A stretch of DNA of 64,000 nt from Polaribacter vadi. GTDB lineage: Bacteria > Bacteroidota > Bacteroidia > Flavobacteriales > Flavobacteriaceae. Under the pieces are notes generated by a model, which did no database searches, had not been told where the DNA came from, and saw only the letters and a list, made by a program, of their open reading frames with translations. Below, in pieces: positions 1-7,076 of this stretch. The stretch covers positions 394,501 to 458,500 of the forward strand of contig NZ_CP017477.1 of the NCBI RefSeq assembly GCF_001761365.1. Direction: 5' to 3'. Both the position numbers and the translations under genes were made by a program. Every line of letters begins with the position of its first letter. Positions within the stretch are counted from its first letter, which is position 1.

Positions 1-580
1 TTAAAGCCCAAAGTTTTTCAGATCCTTTAAACGGAATATTTGCAGAAGCTCCAGCACCAGCCATAGGAATAGAACCAGCCATTGTATTTACAATTGGTGG
101 TCTTACTTTTTCAATTTCATCTATGGTAAAATCTTTTTCAGCAAAATTAACATTCGAAAAATCCATAACGTTTCTTAATAAAGAATCTTGCACATCTCTA
201 GGAACGTCTTTGGTATCAACACCTAATCTGCCCATTAAATTATGCCTTTTTAAATCGAATTCATCTAACTCATAAATGTTAGATTTTAGTAAAATATCGG
301 TTCCATTTTGTTCTAAAATTTTTTCTGTAACCACTATTTTTTTAGGCAAATGCTGTACAGAAGAAAAACTTAAGGTATCGCCTTTAGAAACAAAGATTCT
401 ATAAAAACCCTCTTCACTAGAAAAAGTACCTTGTTTTGTTTTTAGGTTGATGATATTCGCATTTTTAACAATACCAATAGAATCTTGAACTTTTCCTCTA
501 ATTAATTGTTTTTTTTCCTGAGAAAATAAATGATTAATAATCGAAAAAAGAAATATAAAAAGTAGTAGTTTTTTGCTCAT
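1..580 (-). CDS. CarboxypepD_reg-like secreted protein (3' end beyond window)
   Basis: The first 193 codons of a reverse-strand gene are present; the frame is still open at base 1, so the C-terminus lies outside the window. The start is the ATG at 580 (MSKKLLLFIFLFS), giving a Sec signal peptide that ends near LFSQ (about residue 21). Residues about 26-95 resemble the carboxypeptidase-like regulatory fold common in Bacteroidota surface proteins (GTFSSEEGFYRIFVSKGD). The protein is a clear paralogue of the next gene upstream (660-1436): both have the signal peptide, the beta-sandwich region and the VVTEKIL/IVTEEIL segment at the same places. Flavobacteria often carry such pairs, and their function is not established. 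Probably periplasmic or outer-membrane associated (inference). Confidence 0.8.
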   Translation of the reverse strand, partial: MSKKLLLFIFLFSIINHLFSQEKKQLIRGKVQDSIGIVKNANIINLKTKQGTFSSEEGFYRIFVSKGDTLSFSSVQHLPKKIVVTEKILEQNGTDILLKSNIYELDEFDLKRHNLMGRLGVDTKDVPRDVQDSLLRNVMDFSNVNFAEKDFTIDEIEKVRPPIVNTMAGSIPMAGAGASANIPFKGSEKLWAL

Positions 581-659
581 AGCCTAAGTTAGTTCTAACA
601 AATTTCGCTTTTTTTTTGTACCAATTTGTAAAACAGCTTCTAAACTTATGTTAAAATCT

Positions 660-1436
660 TTAATTTTTTTTAATCAACGCAATTTCTGTTTTATCTTGAG
701 GGAAACTTTTACTTTCTGTCATTAAAATTGATGTTAATTTCAACAAGTCTTTCTCATTATAATGCGTAATTATATTTTTTTTAAAGCAATAATTTAAAAA
801 AGGATTAATGTTTTCTGGTTTGATGTTTAGATCCGTAATAAAAAAATCATCAGTATAATATTTCCTTATTTTTGATAAAACTGAATCTTCAGTACTAATT
901 TTTTTAAGTATTTTTTTTCGTCGATTATCTCCATTTAAAGCACCAATTAAATTGTCTAAACTTACAACTGCACCAGAACTCAGTTTTACAATTCCGTCAT
1001 CTTTTTTCTTTTTAGAATTTGCATAAGGTAGATTTAAAGTTTTAGCATTTACATTTACAAATGGACCCGTCATTATTTCTGGATCTACATAAAAAATTCC
1101 TTTTTGTTTTTCAATAATTATTTCTTCTAATTCGTACGTTTTTAATTTTAGAGTGATTTTATAAATTGCTTGCGCTAAAATTTCTTCGGTAACAATTATT
1201 TCTTCTGTCATAAAATTTAGGTGAGAAAACTCTAAAACATCGCCAATAGAAGCATAAATTTCATACAGACCATAATCGTTAGAAATTGTTCCATTGTTGG
1301 TGTTTTTATTCACAATATGAACATCAGAAACAGGCTCTTTATCAAAAAAAAGTTGTCCTGTAATTAATTGATTCTTTTTTTGTCCATACGTAAATGCACA
1401 AAAAAATAGTAAGTAGAGTAGTGGTTGATTTCTCAT
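660..1436 (-). CDS. CarboxypepD_reg-like secreted protein
   Basis: 258-residue protein with a signal peptide (MRNQPLLYLLFFCAFTYGQ) and a carboxypeptidase-regulatory-like beta domain at about residues 25-95 (NGTISNDYGLYEIYASIGD). The remainder is charged and matches no enzyme I recognise. I chose the ATG at 1436; a GTG two codons upstream is possible but less likely. It lies 79 bp upstream of the paralogue at 1-580 on the same strand, so the two may form an operon that arose by tandem duplication. The sequence shows export and the fold class only; no substrate can be named. Confidence 0.8.
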   Translation of the reverse strand: MRNQPLLYLLFFCAFTYGQKKNQLITGQLFFDKEPVSDVHIVNKNTNNGTISNDYGLYEIYASIGDVLEFSHLNFMTEEIIVTEEILAQAIYKITLKLKTYELEEIIIEKQKGIFYVDPEIMTGPFVNVNAKTLNLPYANSKKKKDDGIVKLSSGAVVSLDNLIGALNGDNRRKKILKKISTEDSVLSKIRKYYTDDFFITDLNIKPENINPFLNYCFKKNIITHYNEKDLLKLTSILMTESKSFPQDKTEIALIKKN

Positions 1437-1502
1437 AATCACAAAGAAAAGAGAACAACTTCTTAAAAATCTACTAATAGAATTGTAAATTTTTGTTAAA
1501 CG

Positions 1503-1533
1503 AAAAAAGCATCATAAATTTTATGATGCTTTT
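1503..1533 (-). terminator. Intrinsic terminator of the 1554-2099 lipoprotein gene
   Basis: Inverted repeat with arms AAAAGCATCATAA (1505-1517) and TTATGATGCTTTT (1521-1533) and a 3-nt loop. Read on the minus strand it ends in a T run (complement of 1503-1508), 20 bp after the lipoprotein stop codon. Confidence 0.85.
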
Positions 1534-1553
1534 AAGAAAATTTTTAAAATAAA

Positions 1554-2099
1554 TTATTGTTTTTCTATGGTCAACAATGCTTTTCCTGTTACAGTAGACG
1601 TAACATTATTTACAGTAATTGCTTTATTTACATCCGTTTCAATCGTAATTATAGTGCCTATGTAAGAAATTACGTTAATATTTAATTGTTCTCCACCTTC
1701 GCTTAAGGTTAAAATATTATCATTCAAAGCCCAAGTGCTTGATAAAAAACCGAAAGTATCATTGAAAAAAAGATTGTCTAAAGGTAATTCTTCTGTAGAT
1801 TCTTGTCCACCAGCAGTTCTATAAGTAAGTTGAAAAACAAAATCCCCATCTATAACAACTTTGTTTGGATTGTCGGTAAAAGTCATGCTTGCGTTTAAAT
1901 CTTTACCAAAACCTTCACCTGTTAAGGTTGTAATAACTGGACTTGTAACACTTAATACAGCATCATCCATAGTAACACTCGTTAAATTCCAAGTTCCCAC
2001 TAAATCTGGAGCAGGCACAACAACATCTGAAGTGTTGTTTACGCTACAAGCATATAAAGTTGAAATAAATATTGCTGCAATTAAAATTTTTGTTTTCAT
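1554..2099 (-). CDS. Lipocalin-like putative lipoprotein
   Basis: 181-residue protein. The ATG at 2099 gives MKTKILIAAIFISTLYAC, a lipoprotein signal peptide with Cys18 as the likely lipidated residue; an upstream in-frame ATG would add a 15-residue hydrophilic N-terminus and hide the signal. The mature part contains the pattern LVGTWNLTSVTMD followed by a run of beta strands, as in the lipocalin-like lipoproteins frequent in flavobacteria. Probably anchored in a membrane leaflet facing the periplasm or cell surface. No ligand can be inferred. It is a single gene with its own terminator. Confidence 0.75.
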   Translation of the reverse strand: MKTKILIAAIFISTLYACSVNNTSDVVVPAPDLVGTWNLTSVTMDDAVLSVTSPVITTLTGEGFGKDLNASMTFTDNPNKVVIDGDFVFQLTYRTAGGQESTEELPLDNLFFNDTFGFLSSTWALNDNILTLSEGGEQLNINVISYIGTIITIETDVNKAITVNNVTSTVTGKALLTIEKQ

Positions 2100-2193
2100 A
2101 ATTTTTTTATCTTTATTGAAGTTCATACTCGTTTTCAAATACACTTCAAGTATGTTTTGTAAAAATACTATTTTTATATGGTTTCATAAATAC

Positions 2194-2201
2194 TAACTTT
2201 G
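2194..2201 (+). promoter_or_regulatory. TAnnTTTG -7 promoter element of pepE
   Basis: TAACTTTG ends 4 nt before the pepE ATG at 2206. With the usual spacing from -7 to transcription start, the mRNA would begin at or within a few bases of the start codon, so it is probably leaderless. No good TTG -33 box is visible. Confidence 0.6.
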
Positions 2202-2205
2202 CAGA

Positions 2206-2901
2206 ATGAAAAAACTATTAGTTGCGAGTACTTCAACAATTTACGGAAGTGGATATTTAGAATATTTATTACCAACATTAAAATCTTTTTTTGTTGATGT
2301 AAAAACCATTCTTTTTATTCCTTATGCAAGACCCAGTGGAATTTCTTATGATGAATACACTAAAATAGCCAAAAATGCTTTTTCAAATATTAATATTGAT
2401 GTTGTTGGCATTCATCAATTTGAAAATCCTAAAGAAGCTATTTTAAAAGCTGAAGCTATTTTTACTGGAGGTGGAAATACGTTCGAATTGGTAAATCAAT
2501 TATATAAAAAACATATTTTATCAACTTTAAAAAAAGTTTTAGAAAACGGAACTCCTTATTTAGGAACCAGTGCAGGAAGCAATATTTGCGGTGTTAATAT
2601 GATGAATACCAATGATATGCCAATTGTATATCCACCAAGTTTTACAACTTTAGGATGTATTCCTTTTAACATTAATGCACATTATTTAGATCCAATTGTA
2701 GGATCCACTCACAAAGGAGAAACCAGAGAAACCCGAATAAAAGAGTTTCATGTTTTTAATGGTATTGATGTTTTGGGTTTACGAGAAGGAAGTTGGTTAG
2801 AAGTAATAGGTGATGAAATTATTTTAAAAGGCGATTTAACTGCAAGGTTGTTTCAACAAAATAAAAAACCAATTGAACTAGAAAGTGGAGTAAAGGTTTA
2901 A
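2206..2901 (+). CDS. pepE: Peptidase E (alpha-aspartyl dipeptidase, family S51)
   Basis: 231-residue cytoplasmic serine dipeptidase that, in the known family, hydrolyses dipeptides with N-terminal aspartate. Seen in the sequence: FTGGGNTFELVNQLY in the class-I glutaminase-like core, the nucleophile elbow GTSAGSN with the catalytic serine (about residue 123), and the His-containing segment INAHYLD (about 162). Length matches the family (about 230). There is no signal peptide. It is convergent with the SDR gene, with only 2 bp between the stop codons. A cyanophycinase-like S51 relative is less likely because those proteins are longer. Confidence 0.9.
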   Translation: MKKLLVASTSTIYGSGYLEYLLPTLKSFFVDVKTILFIPYARPSGISYDEYTKIAKNAFSNINIDVVGIHQFENPKEAILKAEAIFTGGGNTFELVNQLYKKHILSTLKKVLENGTPYLGTSAGSNICGVNMMNTNDMPIVYPPSFTTLGCIPFNINAHYLDPIVGSTHKGETRETRIKEFHVFNGIDVLGLREGSWLEVIGDEIILKGDLTARLFQQNKKPIELESGVKV

Positions 2902-2903
2902 AT

Positions 2904-3638
2904 TTAAACCATTGCTCCATTGGCACCAATTACTTGTCCAGAAATCCATTTAGATTCATCACTAGCCATAAACAAAACTACTTGAGCAATATCTATGGGT
3001 TTTGCAAGTCTATTAAAAGCATTCATTCCTTTTAACTTTTCGATAAATTCATCAGATTTACCTTCTAAAAATAAGTTGGTTTCTGTTGGACCAGGAGCTA
3101 CAGCATTTACAGAAATTCCTCTGCCAATTTCTTTAGAAAAAACTCTTGTCATTTGTTCTACTGCAGCTTTTGTTGCAGAATAAATTGCATACGTTGGCAA
3201 CATTAATTTTACAGTACTAGAAGATATATTTATAATATTTCCATGATCTGCAAGTTTACTTTCGGCTTGTTTTAGCGTGTTAAAAAGACCTTTCACATTC
3301 ACGTTAAAATGCGTATCAAAATCTGCTTCTGTATTATCTTTTAGCTTTTTTGCAGACATTACACCTGCATTATTTACTAAAACATCTATTTTACCAAAAG
3401 TTGCTAAGGTTTTATCAAACAGAGCAGCTACTTCTTCATGTTTGCAAACATCAGCTTTAAAAGCAAAAGCTTCACCACTATTTTTTTCAATATGATTTAC
3501 TACAGCAATTGCATCTTTTTCGCTATTGGAATAATTAACAACAACTTTAGCACCATTTTTAGCTAATAGCATTGCAATTTCTTTGCCTATTCCTTTTGAT
3601 GCTCCAGTTACAATTACAACTTTATCTTTTACTTTCAT
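2904..3638 (-). CDS. SDR-family NAD(P)-dependent oxidoreductase
   Basis: 244-residue classical short-chain dehydrogenase. Rossmann motif TGASKGIG at residues 11-18, NNAG at 89-92, catalytic Ser about 139-141 (INISSS) and Tyr153-x3-Lys157 (YSATK). Full length for the family and FabG-like overall, but fabG normally sits in a fatty-acid synthesis cluster and this gene stands alone. It is therefore more likely an accessory 3-oxoacyl/alcohol dehydrogenase of unknown substrate. N35 and Y36 after the glycine loop, with K31 nearby, are compatible with NADP use (inference). Confidence 0.9.
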   Translation of the reverse strand: MKVKDKVVIVTGASKGIGKEIAMLLAKNGAKVVVNYSNSEKDAIAVVNHIEKNSGEAFAFKADVCKHEEVAALFDKTLATFGKIDVLVNNAGVMSAKKLKDNTEADFDTHFNVNVKGLFNTLKQAESKLADHGNIINISSSTVKLMLPTYAIYSATKAAVEQMTRVFSKEIGRGISVNAVAPGPTETNLFLEGKSDEFIEKLKGMNAFNRLAKPIDIAQVVLFMASDESKWISGQVIGANGAMV

Positions 3639-3716
3639 AAATTATATGTTTTAGTATCTTTAAAGTAAAAAGGTAAGAATTTAGCGTTATTTTATAAAGT
3701 TAAATTTGTTAATGAT

Positions 3717-4862
3717 TTAATAATTAACATAATCCACAATTTCCAATCCATAACCAATCATTCCAACTCTTTTTGTTTGTTGTGTATTGGTTACTAATTT
3801 TAATTTGCTGATATTCAAATCATGTAGAATTTGCGCTCCAATTCCAAAATCTCTATGATCCATACCAATTGCAGGCGCTTTTGTTTCCCCTTTTTTCTGA
3901 TTTTCTTTTAAAATATTTAATCTACTTAATAAGTTTTTAGACTCATTTTTTTGATTGATAAACAGAATGGCACCTTTTCCTTCGTCATTTACAACCTTAA
4001 ACATTTTGTCTAATTTTTTATCAGGATTGTTGGTTAAGGTTCCTAAAATATCATTATTAACTAATGTTGAGTTTATTCTTGTTAAAACGCCTTCTTCATT
4101 TGCCCAAGTACCTTTGGTTAATGCAATATGAACTTGATCGTTTGTGGTTTGTTGATAGGCTCTTAATCTGAATTTTCCAAAACGTGTGTCAATTTCGAAA
4201 TCTTCTTTTTTATCGATTAAAGAATCGTGTTCCATTCTATAAGCAACTAAATCCTCAATAGAAACAATTTTAATATCGAACTTTTTAGCCACTTTTAAAA
4301 GTTGTGGTAAACGAGCCATAGTTCCATCTTCGTTCATGATTTCTACAATAACTCCTGCAGGTTGTAAACCCGCTAATCTTGCAAAATCTATGGCAGCTTC
4401 TGTATGTCCTGTTCTTCTTAAAACACCACCTTCTTTAGCTTTTAAAGGAAAAATATGTCCTGGTCTTGCCAAATCAAATGGCTTTATGTCTTTATTTATT
4501 AAAGCTTGAACAGTTAAAGCTCTGTCTGATGCAGAAATTCCTGTAGAAACCCCTTTACCACGTAAATCTACAGAAACTGTAAAAGCAGTTTCCATTGGAT
4601 CTGTGTTGTTGTTTACCATCATTCCCAACTCTAACTCTTTACAACGTTTTTCAGTTAAAGGTGTACAAATTAATCCACGACCATGAGTTGCCATAAAATT
4701 GATCATTTCTGGCGTTGTTTTTTCTGCTGCTGCTAAAAAATCACCTTCATTTTCACGATTTTCATCATCAACCACAATAATAACCTTCCCATTTCTAATG
4801 TCGTTAATAGCATCTTCTATGGTATTTAATTGTGTACTTTTATGAAGTATTTGCGTTGTCAT
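3717..4862 (-). CDS. ribB: 3,4-dihydroxy-2-butanone 4-phosphate synthase with degenerate GTP cyclohydrolase II domain
   Basis: 381 residues. The N-terminal half (about 10-210) is a full DHBP synthase, which makes the four-carbon unit of riboflavin from ribulose 5-phosphate: DDENRENEGDF at 32-42 and the RRTGHTEAA substrate loop are intact. The C-terminal half (about 220-381) has the GTP cyclohydrolase II fold (RDFGIGAQIL, GYGLEIVDYV) but has INSTLVNNDILGTL where active enzymes have the zinc-binding Cys cluster (SECLTGD...RCDCG). No cysteine is left there, so the RibA activity is probably lost, as described for RibBX proteins; a separate ribA is expected elsewhere. Its start overlaps the stop of the LptF/LptG-family gene by 4 bp (ATGA), so the two are co-transcribed. 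Confidence 0.9.
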   Translation of the reverse strand: MTTQILHKSTQLNTIEDAINDIRNGKVIIVVDDENRENEGDFLAAAEKTTPEMINFMATHGRGLICTPLTEKRCKELELGMMVNNNTDPMETAFTVSVDLRGKGVSTGISASDRALTVQALINKDIKPFDLARPGHIFPLKAKEGGVLRRTGHTEAAIDFARLAGLQPAGVIVEIMNEDGTMARLPQLLKVAKKFDIKIVSIEDLVAYRMEHDSLIDKKEDFEIDTRFGKFRLRAYQQTTNDQVHIALTKGTWANEEGVLTRINSTLVNNDILGTLTNNPDKKLDKMFKVVNDEGKGAILFINQKNESKNLLSRLNILKENQKKGETKAPAIGMDHRDFGIGAQILHDLNISKLKLVTNTQQTKRVGMIGYGLEIVDYVNY

Positions 4863-6310
4863 ATTTTTTCCGTTTTTTTGGAGAATATTTTTTTGAAAAA
4901 TTTTGTAATAGGTTGTAAAAAGGAATCTATATTAAATATTCCTTTATCTTTTGTGGCTCTTCTTGTTAATAAAATAGCAACAGGAACCATAATGATTGCA
5001 GAAATCCAAGAACCTAAAAATGAAGATATAGAACTTTCTTCTGCCAAATTTTTACCAAATGTATTGGCAAAAAAGTAAATTACATATACAGCAATTGCTA
5101 AAATCATGGGCAAGCCAAAACCACCTTTTCTAATAATAGATCCTAAAGGAGCACCAATAAAAAATAAAATAATACAAGAAAGCGAAAAAGCCATTCTGTT
5201 GTAATATTCTGTATCGTAAAAATTTAATACTTTTCTAAAAAATTTAATCTGATCTGTGTTATTCTTTAACGTACTACTAAGTCTACCTGCTTTTGTAACA
5301 GCTGCATTTAGAATCGTAATTTTTTCTTGCAGTTCAAAATTATCAATAATAATAGGTTCTAAATTGTCTTTTTTTAAAGAGTCTGGATATTTATATAACT
5401 CTTTTGCTTGTGTACTTGTATAAATATTTTTTGCACGAAGCTCTAAAGTTTCGTCGTAATTTCTCTTTAATTTTGGGATGGTATCTTTAATTTGTTTTAA
5501 AGTTAACATCATTGCACTTGTTGAAGAAACAATAGTATCTAAAGCTCCTTGGTCTAAAGCATCACCAATATCAATATTAAATTCGTATTCTTTAAAAGTG
5601 GCATTTGAGGCTGCCATTTTTTGCTTTTTTGCAACAGTTCTTGCAGATTTTACGTGTTCTTCATAATAATTACCATCATATAAAATAAAGGTCATATATC
5701 TGCTGCCTTCTTCTGTAACTATTTTTCCTCTTTCTGCAGTAATAACTTTTTGATTTCCTCTATTTCCTTTTAAATCATAAATTAAAACATTTTTTAAAAG
5801 ATTTTCATCTTCGCCATATTTTTCATCAAATTTAATTTGAAATCCAGGAATATCTGCATTAAAACTACCAGGAACTAAAGCCATAGCAGGTTTTTTCTTT
5901 TTAATGTTCAGATATAAATTTCGTTGTTTTAAATTGGCATAGGGAAAGATATTATTAAGAAAAAGAAAATTAATACCACTTAAAGCAATTGCTAAAAATG
6001 CAATTGGTCTTACTAATCTTTGTAGTGAAATTCCTGCGGATTTTGCTGCTGCAAACTCATAATTCTCCCCTAAATTACCCAATGCCATAATTGATGACAA
6101 AAGCACACCAATAGGTAATGCTTGTGGAATAATCATTAAAGTAGTATAATATAAAAACTTTAGTATAAAAATAATACTAATTCCTTTACCAGCAATATTC
6201 TCGAAAGCTTGCCATAAAGTTTGCATTACTAATACAAATAATACAATAAGGAATGTAGCTACAAAAGGAACTAGAAAGCTTTTTAAAATGTATTTATCTA
6301 AAATTTTCAT
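4859..6310 (-). CDS. LptF/LptG-family permease of the LPS transport complex
   Basis: 483 residues from the ATG at 6310 (MKILDKYILKSFLVPFVATF); an upstream GTG at 6328 would place the start inside a terminator hairpin. Membrane segments near the N-terminus (about 12-35, 50-75, 95-120), a large periplasmic domain (about 130-340) and three C-terminal helices (about 350-440) match the YjgP/YjgQ family. These proteins form the inner-membrane ABC permease that extracts lipopolysaccharide toward the outer membrane. Whether it is LptF or LptG cannot be decided from sequence alone. It overlaps ribB downstream and follows lolA, so two envelope-transport genes are neighbours. Confidence 0.88.
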   Translation of the reverse strand: MKILDKYILKSFLVPFVATFLIVLFVLVMQTLWQAFENIAGKGISIIFILKFLYYTTLMIIPQALPIGVLLSSIMALGNLGENYEFAAAKSAGISLQRLVRPIAFLAIALSGINFLFLNNIFPYANLKQRNLYLNIKKKKPAMALVPGSFNADIPGFQIKFDEKYGEDENLLKNVLIYDLKGNRGNQKVITAERGKIVTEEGSRYMTFILYDGNYYEEHVKSARTVAKKQKMAASNATFKEYEFNIDIGDALDQGALDTIVSSTSAMMLTLKQIKDTIPKLKRNYDETLELRAKNIYTSTQAKELYKYPDSLKKDNLEPIIIDNFELQEKITILNAAVTKAGRLSSTLKNNTDQIKFFRKVLNFYDTEYYNRMAFSLSCIILFFIGAPLGSIIRKGGFGLPMILAIAVYVIYFFANTFGKNLAEESSISSFLGSWISAIIMVPVAILLTRRATKDKGIFNIDSFLQPITKFFKKIFSKKTEKI

Positions 6311-6312
6311 AA

Positions 6313-6349
6313 AAAACAAAAGTAGCACCTTAAATGATAAGATGCTACT
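6313..6349 (-). terminator. Terminator after lolA, abutting the permease start
   Basis: On the minus strand the arms are AGTAGCATCTTA (6349-6338) and TAAGGTGCTACT (6332-6321), 12 bp with one U-G wobble, followed by a T-rich tract (6320-6311) that runs straight into the permease ATG at 6310. It should end lolA transcripts. Because no space is left for a separate promoter downstream of it, read-through could control the permease-ribB pair (inference). Confidence 0.75.
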
Positions 6350-6380
6350 AATTTATTGTTAATTGAAATAATATTTATAA

Positions 6381-7037
6381 TTAATCAATGGTATATTTTT
6401 GACTTACATATTTTTGTTTATCAAACACAAAAAAGTTTGTAGATAAAGGTTGATTACTTTTAAAGGTTGTAATTACAAAACTTGTTTTAGCACCATTAGA
6501 ACCTGTTTGAATCAACTTAAAGATATGTTTTGTTTTAGCATCAATACCTAATTCTACTTTAACAATATCAGAATTGCTATCTATAGGATTTAAAGTTACA
6601 AACTGAATATTTCTACCATTAATATTCTCTAATTTTCCCATTTCAAAATTGTAACCTTCTTTATAAAAAGTTAATAATTTCGATGGATAAATAAAACCAT
6701 CATCTCCACTCATATCTCCAGAAGTGATTGAAATTTCTTTTTCTTCATTGTTAATTACATACAGGTTTTTACCATCATAAATAAAATTGTTACCTAAGTA
6801 ATTTAAATTATATTTTTCTCCTTGTAAATTTATTTCACCTCTAATTGGTGGTTCATCACCTTCTTTAATTCCAGCTTCTTTATTGCTTAACGTTTGGCTA
6901 AAACCTAAATACATATTGTTATAGGCACTCATTTTTGTAGAAACTTCATCTAACAAAGATTTTGCTTTTGCTGAGTTTTGTGAAAATGCGACTGTAGTTA
7001 AAAATAAACTTAAAAATAAAATTGTTATTTTTTTCAT
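6381..7037 (-). CDS. lolA: Outer-membrane lipoprotein carrier protein LolA
   Basis: 218 residues with a signal peptide (MKKITILFLSLFLTTVAFSQ). The mature protein shows the LolA beta-barrel pattern: an early helix (SLLDEVSTKMSAYNNMYLGF), GEINLQGEKYNLNYLGN, and a repeated strand pattern to the C-terminus. LolA shuttles lipoproteins across the periplasm between LolCDE and the outer membrane. Length is typical. It lies directly downstream of ftsK (39 bp), an arrangement also seen in other bacteria, and is followed by a terminator. Confidence 0.88.
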   Translation of the reverse strand: MKKITILFLSLFLTTVAFSQNSAKAKSLLDEVSTKMSAYNNMYLGFSQTLSNKEAGIKEGDEPPIRGEINLQGEKYNLNYLGNNFIYDGKNLYVINNEEKEISITSGDMSGDDGFIYPSKLLTFYKEGYNFEMGKLENINGRNIQFVTLNPIDSNSDIVKVELGIDAKTKHIFKLIQTGSNGAKTSFVITTFKSNQPLSTNFFVFDKQKYVSQKYTID

Positions 7038-7076
7038 ATTTCTCTAATTTCTTTCTTTTAAAATAAAAGTATTTGT

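Noticed and set aside
1861..2196. 111-codon frame on the plus strand opposite the lipoprotein gene
   Set aside because: Overlaps the lipoprotein gene, whose signal peptide, promoter direction and terminator fit the minus strand.
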